A DNA stretch of 17,660 nt from Spirochaetaceae bacterium (lineage in GTDB: Bacteria > Spirochaetota > Spirochaetia > DSM-27196 > SKKC01): the NCBI GenBank assembly GCA_003552745.1, contig PUOG01000152.1:1-17660 (forward strand), written 5' to 3'. The position numbers and the translations under genes are program-made. Each line of letters opens with the position of its first letter. Position 1 is the first letter of the stretch. This document shows positions 8,038 to 15,053 of the stretch, one piece after another. The notes beneath the pieces were generated by a model. The model was not told where the DNA came from. It did no database searches and saw nothing but the letters and a program-made list of their open reading frames with translations.

Positions 8038-9135
8038 TTACTCCTCCCCGTGGCGGTACTCGCTCACCACTTCGGTTTCACCACGCACGAAGTTGTCTGC
8101 CTGGTGATACACCGCATAACTATCTCGAACCAACGCCGCAACCAGCAACAACAGCAGGACACTCCCGAGTATACGTGGTGGAACGACCGTATCGAGATAG
8201 GGGTAGAGTATCACAACCCCGCTTACGAGCAATGGAAGATGTACGAACGCGGGAATAGGTGTCGCCCATACAACGCTCAGTGCAATCAGGCCGACCGGGG
8301 CAACGAGCAGTACGATTACGACTCCGCGCATGACCTTCGAGTAGAACGCCGCGACTACACACATGACGATGTACAGGAGCACGAACGGACCGCTGCTGAT
8401 CGCGAGACCGAGCACCCCTTCGGTATCCAACCCGGCGGCGATTCGGGGCACCGGAGCGGTAATCGTCCCGGTAAGCTGCCAGTCGAGCAATGCCCATCCG
8501 AACGCGGCCGAGACAACCGGAAAGAGAAGGACAACGAGATAGATCGGCCTCCTGTGTCCGCTCGCGGCGGTCGCAGCGACGGCAACGGCGAACGGCACCG
8601 CGTAGGTGGCACTTTCCGGCACCACGAGGTATGCCGCTCCTAACGCAAGACCGCAGAGGAATATGTCGACACCTCTGCCACGCCTGCAGTATTCGAGAAG
8701 AAACCCGTATGAGGCGACGACCAGAGCGATCAGCAGGAACCAGTCGACGCTGAACAGCACGAGCGTAATCATCGACGGTGAGAGGACGAGGTAGACCACC
8801 AGAAGGACCCGCACCGGCACCGAGCCCGCGTATGTGGTCGCATAGTACGAGAGGTATCCGATCGCGATCCCACCGACTACCGCCGCGAGAACTACCGGAT
8901 GCCCGGCGATCAGGTGGCCGATCAGCAGGAGCGGCGGAATACTCGACAGGGCGTCCGTGCCGGCTTCGGCCGCGACTCCGGCGTCGAAATGGCCGGTAGC
9001 GAAGCCGAGACGCCACGCAAACAGGCCGAGCAGCCCGTAGATTGCGATGAGCACCAGCGTGTGCAAAAGAAACCGCCTGCGATGGTGCACGACCAGCAGC
9101 GTCTCGACCTGCGTCGCATTCGTTCGTGAACTCAT
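8038..9135 (-). CDS. Polytopic integral membrane protein, function unknown
   Basis: 365 aa with about 11-12 predicted transmembrane stretches, beginning with LHTLVLIAIYGLLGLF after a basic N-terminus (HHRRRF). A short charged C-terminal tail ends in RHGEE. I do not recognise a family. The arrangement of short loops and helices is compatible with a GT-C-type glycosyltransferase, a polysaccharide exporter or a polymerase partner, but no diagnostic motif is visible. Its ATG at 9135 overlaps the TGA of the upstream GT2 gene by four bases (ATGA), which strongly suggests co-expression and a shared job with that enzyme in envelope glycan synthesis. It is followed 6 bp later by a 2-hydroxyacid dehydrogenase. 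Confidence 0.75.
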   Translation of the reverse strand: MSSRTNATQVETLLVVHHRRRFLLHTLVLIAIYGLLGLFAWRLGFATGHFDAGVAAEAGTDALSSIPPLLLIGHLIAGHPVVLAAVVGGIAIGYLSYYATTYAGSVPVRVLLVVYLVLSPSMITLVLFSVDWFLLIALVVASYGFLLEYCRRGRGVDIFLCGLALGAAYLVVPESATYAVPFAVAVAATAASGHRRPIYLVVLLFPVVSAAFGWALLDWQLTGTITAPVPRIAAGLDTEGVLGLAISSGPFVLLYIVMCVVAAFYSKVMRGVVIVLLVAPVGLIALSVVWATPIPAFVHLPLLVSGVVILYPYLDTVVPPRILGSVLLLLLVAALVRDSYAVYHQADNFVRGETEVVSEYRHGEE

Positions 9136-10976
9136 CGCCCCTCTCCACTTCGACCACCGCGCGGGAGGTGTTCGGTCTTCTCCCAGTAATGCGGCCGGCG
9201 CACCATCTGAGCGAGCGCCCGATACGCTGCGACTGTCTGAAGCAGCCGATACAACGGGGTCAACAGTGCCACCGGCAGCAGCCGATCGTCACCGCGGTGA
9301 AATGCGGCGAGCATATGCATATAGATGCCGAGAAACATCGAGACAAGCACGCCACCGAGGGCCAGATACACCACGAGCGGGGTGAAGAGTTGCTGCACCG
9401 TCGCCGGAGCAACAAAGAGACCGGCGAGCGCTACTCCCCACAGAAGCGGTGCGCTGACGTGTACGAACGGAGTTCCGCCGGCGAAGAGCAGCAGAGTGAG
9501 CCACGCCTTCAGCCCGAGATCATGAATGACGGTGAACGGGTTGCGATTGTACACCAGGAAGGTCTGTACGTAGCCCTTCGTCCAGCGGGTACGCTGGCGA
9601 ATCCAATTCGGTATCCGCGGATTCGCCTCTTCGGTTGTCATACTCCGAAGAATTCGCGCCCGTTGATTTTCCACCGAGAGACGAACACTGAGGTCGGTAT
9701 CCTCGGTTAGATTGAACGGATCCCACGCTCCGAGTGCGCGGAGCTTCCCGGTTCGGAAATGGTTGCTCGTCCCTCCCATCGGGATCGGTATGTCGAGTGA
9801 GGACATGCCGGGCATAATGGAGTCAAACCAGTACCAGTGCTCCAGTGTGAATAGCCGGCTCAGCACCGTTCTCGAACGGTTATAGAACTTGAGCAGGCAC
9901 TGGAAGCATATCGTGTCGCTCGATGACTTGCCGAAAGCGGCGAGCACCTTCTTCAATTGATCGCTGTCGGGCAGGTCCTCAGTATCGTAGATGACAAGAT
10001 AGTCACCTCGCGCAAAAAGAAGTCCGTAGTTGCACGCCCGTGGTTTCGTTCGTGGGCCGCCCTTCGGCAATTCGAGTACGTTCCAGTGCGCCGGAATCCC
10101 GACCTGCCCGAGCGCAGTGCGTGTCTGATCGTCTTCGGCCTCCAACAGCACCAGAACATCGAGCTTGTGTTTCGGATAATCGATCGCTTCAATAGCGCCG
10201 ACCAGCTGCCCGATCGCCGCCGATTCGCGATACATCGGCAGGAGGATGGTGTATGTCGGGAGTTCGTCCTCGCGGAGCGCGGCGAGCTCGTGCTGATTGA
10301 CGTCGACAACCACATCGTCGAGCGAGCCGATCACGCCGAGCAGAAACCGAAAGGCGAACACCACCACGTAGGCGAGAAGCACGACAAGTAAAGCGACCCG
10401 TACGACCGGAACCGGAGCGACAACAAGGGCGGCAATAGAAGCGCCGAAACCGCCGACAGCGATCGCCCCTTGCCGGCCGGTAACGACCCGCTTCGCGGTT
10501 GCCTGTTCGTCGATGTGAGAGCGTTCGGCTTCGGCAATCAACTCCTGCTCGAAGACGCGCTGCAGGACCTCGATGATATCCGGGACACAGACGACGATTT
10601 CCTTGACGCGCGCGACACCAAGCTCCTGCCGGAAAAAGCGCTCCGCGGCGTGATTCCCGATTCTCGCGGTGATAATCGTCAAGCTCTTGCCGTCACGCGA
10701 TAGGGGAACCGCACCGACCCGATAGGCGGCATGACGGCCTACCGAACGCAGAAGCGATTCATCGAGCCGGGCGGCTATCTCAGCCGGGCGCCCGGCGAGA
10801 CACTCCACGCGGTGGCACGCGGCACTCTCGGCGGCAACCGTCCGCGGGTCGATGCCGCCGTATGCAACAAGTGCCTCACTCACCCCGATACCGTAGCGCT
10901 CGGCCATCTCTCGCGAACGCTCGATCACTTTCGGTGTCGTTACATCACGTTTGATCAGTCTTTTCTCTATGTTCAC
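9132..10976 (-). CDS. Membrane GT2 glycosyltransferase with N-terminal GspE/MshEN-like domain
   Basis: 614 aa, processive-type family 2 glycosyltransferase. Residues about 1-150 are soluble and resemble the N-terminal domain of type II secretion ATPases (GspE/MshEN): a YRVGAVPLSRDGKSLTI-type strand pair followed by helical segments. Residues about 171-215 form two TM helices. The catalytic domain (about 240-470) carries EAEDD at 280-284, DTEDLPDSDQ from 331, TEDTD at 424-428 and QRTRW at 461-465. These correspond to the D, DxD, TED and QxxRW motifs of cellulose-synthase-like enzymes. Two or three TM helices follow (about 490-556). The start is GTG at 10976, with no convincing SD, so an internal start is possible. 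MshEN domains can bind c-di-GMP in other proteins; whether this one does is untested. The polymer is unknown. It heads the operon with the membrane protein and dehydrogenase. Confidence 0.88.
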   Translation of the reverse strand: MNIEKRLIKRDVTTPKVIERSREMAERYGIGVSEALVAYGGIDPRTVAAESAACHRVECLAGRPAEIAARLDESLLRSVGRHAAYRVGAVPLSRDGKSLTIITARIGNHAAERFFRQELGVARVKEIVVCVPDIIEVLQRVFEQELIAEAERSHIDEQATAKRVVTGRQGAIAVGGFGASIAALVVAPVPVVRVALLVVLLAYVVVFAFRFLLGVIGSLDDVVVDVNQHELAALREDELPTYTILLPMYRESAAIGQLVGAIEAIDYPKHKLDVLVLLEAEDDQTRTALGQVGIPAHWNVLELPKGGPRTKPRACNYGLLFARGDYLVIYDTEDLPDSDQLKKVLAAFGKSSSDTICFQCLLKFYNRSRTVLSRLFTLEHWYWFDSIMPGMSSLDIPIPMGGTSNHFRTGKLRALGAWDPFNLTEDTDLSVRLSVENQRARILRSMTTEEANPRIPNWIRQRTRWTKGYVQTFLVYNRNPFTVIHDLGLKAWLTLLLFAGGTPFVHVSAPLLWGVALAGLFVAPATVQQLFTPLVVYLALGGVLVSMFLGIYMHMLAAFHRGDDRLLPVALLTPLYRLLQTVAAYRALAQMVRRPHYWEKTEHLPRGGRSGEGR

Positions 10977-11045
10977 GCAGATACTACCGCCGATCCTCGT
11001 AGTGTAGCCGGTTCACGGCCGTGCTGTCAGTCGAATGGCGCGAAC

Positions 11046-11900
11046 TCATTGGCCGCTGCCCTTGAGTTCGAGCAATCGCCGGATACGTTCCTGGGTGGAC
11101 GGATGCGTGCGAAAAACCCCCGCCTCCTCGCGTTGAGGCACCGGCAGGAGTATCCCGAACAGACCGCGAGCCGGATTTTCGATTCGATAGAGCGCCGAGG
11201 CGAGACTCTGCGGGTCGCCGGTCAGTTCCACCGCCCCGAGATCCGCCGCGAACTCGCGCGTACGCAGCAGCGCGAGCTGCAGGAAGAAAACCGCAAACGG
11301 CGCAGCAACCACGAGAAGGAGAATGTCCAGCGGAACGATCTCACCGGTGAACATCATGAGCGGCAGCTGTAACAGGACGAAGAACCACGTGAACCGTGCG
11401 AGCAGAATCGTGACCTGCTTCGTCACCTCGGCGAACGCGAAAAACGTAAGGTCGTTGTTGCGAATGTGGCTGATCTCATGGGCGAGGACGCCGGCAACCT
11501 CGCGCACGCTCAGCCGTCGCAGCAACCCGTCGGTAACGATGATCACCGCCTCCTCCGGACGACCGATCGTCGCCGCGTTCGGCACGCGAGAAGGCATGAG
11601 ATAGAGCATCGGGACGCTTCGCAGTCCCGCACGCTCGGTAAGCTCTCCGGTCACCTCGTGGAGTTGGGGCGCCTCGTAGTATCGAAGCGGCACGGCGTTT
11701 CGCAGCAGATGCAGCGGTGTCTGCCGATTGGCCTGGGCGACGAGTACCACCACAGCGATACCGATCGCCGTGAAACCGACGGGACCGAAGAGATTCCGCC
11801 CGATGGCAACGATCGGGACAACCATCAGCAACGCGAGCAACGCCGTTTGAAGGTAGTGGGTGAGCTTGCGTTTTCCGATTTCACGCGCGAGTATACTCAT
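11046..11900 (-). CDS. htpX: HtpX-like membrane zinc metalloprotease (M48)
   Basis: 284 aa, close to E. coli HtpX (293 aa). It degrades misfolded or damaged membrane proteins alongside FtsH. Two N-terminal hydrophobic segments (about 18-35 and 40-56) precede the cytosolic active site HEISH at 141-145. The third zinc ligand is Glu216 in TREFAAD. Two further hydrophobic stretches (about 165-184 and 192-212) lie between them, as in the family. The C-terminal THPSTQERIRRL motif is typical. The ATG is at 11900, divergent from the deacetylase gene. The SD is poor (GAGACG region). The glycosyltransferase gene starts 69 bp downstream on the same strand, so co-transcription is possible. Confidence 0.94.
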   Translation of the reverse strand: MSILAREIGKRKLTHYLQTALLALLMVVPIVAIGRNLFGPVGFTAIGIAVVVLVAQANRQTPLHLLRNAVPLRYYEAPQLHEVTGELTERAGLRSVPMLYLMPSRVPNAATIGRPEEAVIIVTDGLLRRLSVREVAGVLAHEISHIRNNDLTFFAFAEVTKQVTILLARFTWFFVLLQLPLMMFTGEIVPLDILLLVVAAPFAVFFLQLALLRTREFAADLGAVELTGDPQSLASALYRIENPARGLFGILLPVPQREEAGVFRTHPSTQERIRRLLELKGSGQ

Positions 11901-11977
11901 GACGTCTCGAATCAGCTTGGCTCCATAGGCCGATGGTGGTCAAGCGTTCGAGCACGCGTTTGTTTCAGGAGCTTCTA

Positions 11978-12997
11978 TTGGCGATTACCGTATTCCGAGA
12001 TCCCGTATTCGAACTGCACGAGCAACCGGACATGCATCCGGAACGGCCCGAGAGAGTGCGAGCGATGTATGAGACGCTTGACGGCGCATCTTTCACCGAC
12101 TATCTGATCGCCGGCGAGCCGCGCGACGCGACCGATGAAGAGCTGCGCGCCGTCCACACCGCCGAGTATATCGACAGCGTCGCCACCAGCGCCGAGCGCG
12201 ACCTCACCGTATTCGACGCCGATACCGCCGCGAACCGCCACAGCTACGCGGCCGCCCGCCGGGCGAGTGGATGCGCCGCCGCGGCGGTCGATGCGGTACT
12301 CGATTCACCGCGGCCGCGTGCCCTTGTCGCCTCGCGCCCGCCCGGGCATCACGCGGAAGCCGACCATGCCGCCGGCTTCTGCTTTTTCAATCACGTAATG
12401 GTCGCCGCCTGCCATGCGCTCGAGCGCGGACTGGAGCGCATCTTCATCCTCGACTGGGACGTCCACCACGGCAACGGTACCTTCCACTCGAGTTATCGAC
12501 GCGACGACATCTTCTACGCGAGTCTGCATCAGTATCCGCACTATCCGGGAACGGGCCGGCTCGGCGAAACCGGTGCGGACGCCGGCTCCGGCAAGACGCT
12601 GACCGTCCCGCTCCCGGGCGCCTGCGATGACGACGACTACCTCTATCTCATGCATGAGCTCGTCGCCCCGGCTGTCCGCTCATATCGACCCGACCTCTTC
12701 ATCGTCAGCGCCGGTTTCGACGCCCATCACGACGACCCGCTCGGCGGCATGCAGCTGTCGAGCCGCGTCTACGCTTCGTTCGCCGCTCTGGAGTGCGAGC
12801 TCGCCGACGAATTCTGCGACGGCAGACTCATCTACGTCACCGAAGGCGGCTACAGCCTCACCGCGCTTCGCGAAAGTCTCTGGGAAGCAGCGAACGTACT
12901 CACCGGCAGCCCGGCGAACTTCGAGCCGGCCGGAACGCCGAACGACCGGGTGCGGGAGATCGCTAAACACGTAAGCGCCGTGCACGGAGGCTTTTGA
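11978..12997 (+). CDS. Histone-deacetylase-family (AcuC/HDAC-like) zinc deacetylase
   Basis: Zinc-dependent amidohydrolase of the HDAC/AcuC/acetylpolyamine-amidohydrolase superfamily, 339 aa from the TTG start. All catalytic elements are present: the His dyad in RPPGHH (His124, His125), zinc ligands Asp161 and His163 in DWDVHHGNGT, Asp248 in SAGFDAHH, and the transition-state Tyr292 in EGGYS. HPERPERV near the N-terminus is a family hallmark. I prefer TTG 11978: AGGAG at 11967-11971 lies 6 nt upstream and the protein then begins right at the conserved FRDPVFELHE start. An in-frame ATG at 11933 would add 15 non-conserved residues. Substrates in bacteria include acetylated proteins and acetylpolyamines. 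With speD nearby, polyamine deacetylation is conceivable but unproven. The next gene starts 7 bp downstream. Confidence 0.93.
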   Translation: MAITVFRDPVFELHEQPDMHPERPERVRAMYETLDGASFTDYLIAGEPRDATDEELRAVHTAEYIDSVATSAERDLTVFDADTAANRHSYAAARRASGCAAAAVDAVLDSPRPRALVASRPPGHHAEADHAAGFCFFNHVMVAACHALERGLERIFILDWDVHHGNGTFHSSYRRDDIFYASLHQYPHYPGTGRLGETGADAGSGKTLTVPLPGACDDDDYLYLMHELVAPAVRSYRPDLFIVSAGFDAHHDDPLGGMQLSSRVYASFAALECELADEFCDGRLIYVTEGGYSLTALRESLWEAANVLTGSPANFEPAGTPNDRVREIAKHVSAVHGGF

Positions 12998-13004
12998 GTA
13001 TTTT

Positions 13005-13907
13005 ATGGTGATGATGATGAGACCGCGGCGCCGGCCGAGCATATCGCAGCGCATCGCAGGCGGCTCGCGCGGTTTCCGGCGACGCCTCGGACAGGCGCTC
13101 GTCCTGCTCCTTCTGCTCGCCGCCGGAATGGTCGTCGCACTCTTTGCACTCGCGGGTGTGGATGTCTTTCTCCGCCCGGGAAGCGAGGCTGTCGCGAACG
13201 CGCGGCTTACTCTCGACGACGAGCGGGAGATCAAGGCGTACGTTGCCCGGCCACCGGCCGACAACGAGAGCGAGAACCCGCAGCCGGTCGTCGTCATGTT
13301 TCACGAGTGGTGGGGCTTAAACGGCGCGATGGCCGAGCTTGCCGAAATCCTCAGTCTCGACGGCTACACCGTCGTAGTCCCCGACCTCTATGGCGGGCGA
13401 GCCGCTTCCACGGTCCCCGGAGCATTCGCGCTGCGGCTATCCGCCAATATGGAGCGAGTCACACACGACGCGGTAGCGGTCGCCGAATCGGTCGAACAGC
13501 TCGAAGGTGCCGACCCCGATCAGCTCGCCGCCGTCGGATTCTGTTTCGGCGGCGATATTGCGATGGAGCTCGCGCTTGCGAGACCCGATGTTCCGCGAGC
13601 AACGGTGGTACTCTACGGCGGAACGGAATCGGATCCCGAACGGCTCGCCGTTCTTCAGGGAAAGGGGCCGGTTCTCGGGATCTTCGCTGCCGAGGACCGT
13701 CAGATCGCACTCGAACGGGTACACGGGTTCGAAAGTGCGCTTATCGATGCGCGGGTGAACCATCGCATCAGCATTTATCCCGGCGTCGGTCACGCGTTCG
13801 TGCAACCGGACACGATCCTCGACGAGGGCGCGGCAACGCAGGCGTGGGCGGAGCTGCGAGGCTTCCTGTACTCCAATCTGAATCCGGCCGGGCTCGCGCG
13901 CCGGTAG
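13005..13907 (+). CDS. Membrane-anchored dienelactone-hydrolase-family protein
   Basis: 300-aa alpha/beta-hydrolase of the dienelactone hydrolase type. A very basic N-terminus (RPRRR, RRR) and one hydrophobic helix at about 30-52 suggest a signal anchor with the catalytic domain outside the cytoplasm. The Cys-Asp-His triad is intact: Cys180 in GFCFGG, Asp231 in FAAEDRQ and His263 in GVGHAF. Glu101 in HEWWGLN matches the family's regulatory Glu. The true start is uncertain: Met codons occur at 13005, 13011, 13014 and 13017, and the nearest GGAGG (12986-12990) is 14 nt from the first. It is probably co-transcribed with the deacetylase gene. It ends 5 bp from the convergent AEC permease gene. 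The exact substrate is unknown; many members are generic carboxylester or lactone hydrolases. Confidence 0.88.
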   Translation: MVMMMRPRRRPSISQRIAGGSRGFRRRLGQALVLLLLLAAGMVVALFALAGVDVFLRPGSEAVANARLTLDDEREIKAYVARPPADNESENPQPVVVMFHEWWGLNGAMAELAEILSLDGYTVVVPDLYGGRAASTVPGAFALRLSANMERVTHDAVAVAESVEQLEGADPDQLAAVGFCFGGDIAMELALARPDVPRATVVLYGGTESDPERLAVLQGKGPVLGIFAAEDRQIALERVHGFESALIDARVNHRISIYPGVGHAFVQPDTILDEGAATQAWAELRGFLYSNLNPAGLARR

Positions 13908-13912
13908 CCGTA

Positions 13913-14830
13913 CTATACCGCCACCAGCAGACTCCACACCGGAATCGTGACGGCGGCCGCGAGCGTGCTCACACTAACGACCGCGGCGGCAAGCTGTTCA
14001 TCCGCGCGGAAGACCTCGGCGAAACTCTGCGAGATCACCGCGGTCGGCATCGCGACGAGGAGAACCATGGTCGCGCGAACGAGAGCGGTAGCAGGGAACA
14101 CCCACGTCAGCAGCGCCCACATGAACAGCGGCATCGCGGTCAGTTTCATAAGCGCCGAAGCGGAAGCCGCGGCGAGCGAGCCGCCGATGTTGCGGAACGA
14201 AAGGCGGAAGCCGACGACGAGGAGAATGAGCGGTAGACTCACCCGCGAGAAGAGGCTGAGGGTATCGACGGCGAGCGAAGGCACCGGAATCGACAGGGTG
14301 GAGAAGAGGAGACCGATCACGATCGCTACGATGAGTGGGTTCTTCGCTATATCGAGCAACCGTTGCGGAATCGAAGCGGTGCCTGCGTCGTGCTGGAAGA
14401 GACGCAACACGAGGATGCTGACCACCGTATTGGTCATTACGCCGGCGGCGATCCCGATAGCGATGATCGGAAGCGACTCCGCGCCCAACAGCGTGGAAAC
14501 CACCGGCAGCCCGAGATACGCGAGATTCGAGCGGTAGGTGCCCTGCACGAACGGACCGCGGCGCATCGGCTGCAGGCGAAACGAAACGAGCAGTGCCATG
14601 AACGCCGTGACTACGATCGTGACGAACATCGCCGCCGCCGCCACCGCGAGTTCGATACTCACGCCCGGCAGGTCGGAGGTCTCGACGAAGAGCGTTGCCG
14701 GAAGCGCGACATAGAAGACGATCCGGTTCAGATCGTCGACGAAGGTGTCGGCAACGAAGCGTGTCTTTCGAAAGACATAGCCGACCATGATGATGAGAAA
14801 AAGCGGTACAATGAGCTCGATAGCCTGCAA
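13913..14830 (-). CDS. AEC-family (auxin efflux carrier-like) permease
   Basis: About 305 aa with roughly ten hydrophobic helices in two halves. It opens with IVPLFLIIMVGYVFRK and contains the family-typical YRSNLAYLGLP and KNPLIVAIVIGLL stretches. AEC proteins move small carboxylates or amino acids; the substrate here cannot be told. The start is placed at TTG 14830 because GGAAGGA (14836-14842) lies 5 nt upstream and the protein then starts at the first helix, as usual. The frame is open to an ATG at 14926, but the added 32 residues are polar, unlike the family, and lie over the divergent ABC-F promoter region. Confidence 0.88.
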   Translation of the reverse strand: MQAIELIVPLFLIIMVGYVFRKTRFVADTFVDDLNRIVFYVALPATLFVETSDLPGVSIELAVAAAAMFVTIVVTAFMALLVSFRLQPMRRGPFVQGTYRSNLAYLGLPVVSTLLGAESLPIIAIGIAAGVMTNTVVSILVLRLFQHDAGTASIPQRLLDIAKNPLIVAIVIGLLFSTLSIPVPSLAVDTLSLFSRVSLPLILLVVGFRLSFRNIGGSLAAASASALMKLTAMPLFMWALLTWVFPATALVRATMVLLVAMPTAVISQSFAEVFRADEQLAAAVVSVSTLAAAVTIPVWSLLVAV

Positions 14831-14902
14831 TGAGATCCTTCCATCCGTCTCGTATTGATCGAAGTGTACACGAACTCTCGAGTCAGTCATACACTCCGGC
14901 CG

Positions 14903-14931
14903 TTGACCGGCACCGCCGTTTACCATATGTT
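14903..14931 (+). promoter_or_regulatory. Sigma70-like promoter for the ABC-F gene
   Basis: TTGACC (14903-14908, 5/6 to consensus) and TATGTT (14926-14931, 4/6) are separated by exactly 17 bp. A transcript would start near 14938 and give a leader of about 115 nt before the ABC-F ATG. The AEC gene on the other strand is transcribed away from it. Confidence 0.5.
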
Positions 14932-14940
14932 GGACAGATC

Positions 14941-14961
14941 ATGATCGAGCGTGCCGGTTGA
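14941..14961 (+). CDS. Possible 6-codon leader peptide in the ABC-F leader
   Basis: ATG 14941 to TGA 14959-14961 would encode MIERAG. It lies 3 nt after the predicted transcript start, so it would be nearly leaderless, and it ends 19 nt before the terminator hairpin. Leader peptides are common in front of antibiotic-induced ABC-F genes, but this ORF is very short, has no SD and could be chance. Confidence 0.2.
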   Translation: MIERAG

Positions 14962-14980
14962 ACGGATCGCGAAGCGAAGG

Positions 14981-15028
14981 CGGCCCTGGGGAGACACTGC
15001 AACGCATGTCTCTCCGGGGCCGTTTTTT
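14981..15028 (+). terminator. Intrinsic terminator in the ABC-F leader (putative attenuator)
   Basis: A 16-bp uninterrupted stem pairs 14981-14996 with 15007-15022, with two G-U wobbles and a 10-nt loop, followed directly by six T (15023-15028). This is a textbook Rho-independent terminator. It ends 25 nt before the ABC-F ATG. The upstream gene is divergent, so the only obvious transcript it can stop is the leader of the ABC-F gene itself. That geometry is what transcription attenuation needs. Attenuation is known for several antibiotic-induced ABC-F genes; here it is inferred. Confidence 0.8.
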
Positions 15029-15045
15029 GGCCACACGCGTTGCAG
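14997..15045 (+). promoter_or_regulatory. Terminator-loop/SD-region complementarity
   Basis: CTGCAACGC (14997-15005) fills nine of the ten loop bases of the leader terminator. It is the exact reverse complement of GCGTTGCAG (15037-15045), which runs into the weak SD AGG (15044-15046) seven nt before ATG 15054. In read-through RNA this could form a pseudoknot or long-range helix masking the ribosome-binding site. Full pairing alongside the 16-bp stem would be sterically strained (14-nt connecting loop), so partial or alternative pairing is more likely. The complementarity is seen; the role is inferred. Confidence 0.45.
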
Positions 15046-15053
15046 GCAATGCA

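Noticed and set aside
7717..8643. 308-codon plus-strand frame opposite the dehydrogenase and membrane protein genes
   Set aside because: Low-complexity Gln/Asn/His/Arg-rich translation that spans two real minus-strand genes; a shadow frame.
11901..11977. Promoters in the divergent htpX/deacetylase gap
   Set aside because: TTGACC-like and TTGGCT-like hexamers exist on either strand, but no -10 element sits at an acceptable spacing.
14958..15053. N-terminal extension of the ABC-F frame
   Set aside because: It would translate the terminator hairpin and T-tract; the family's N-terminus starts at ATG 15054.
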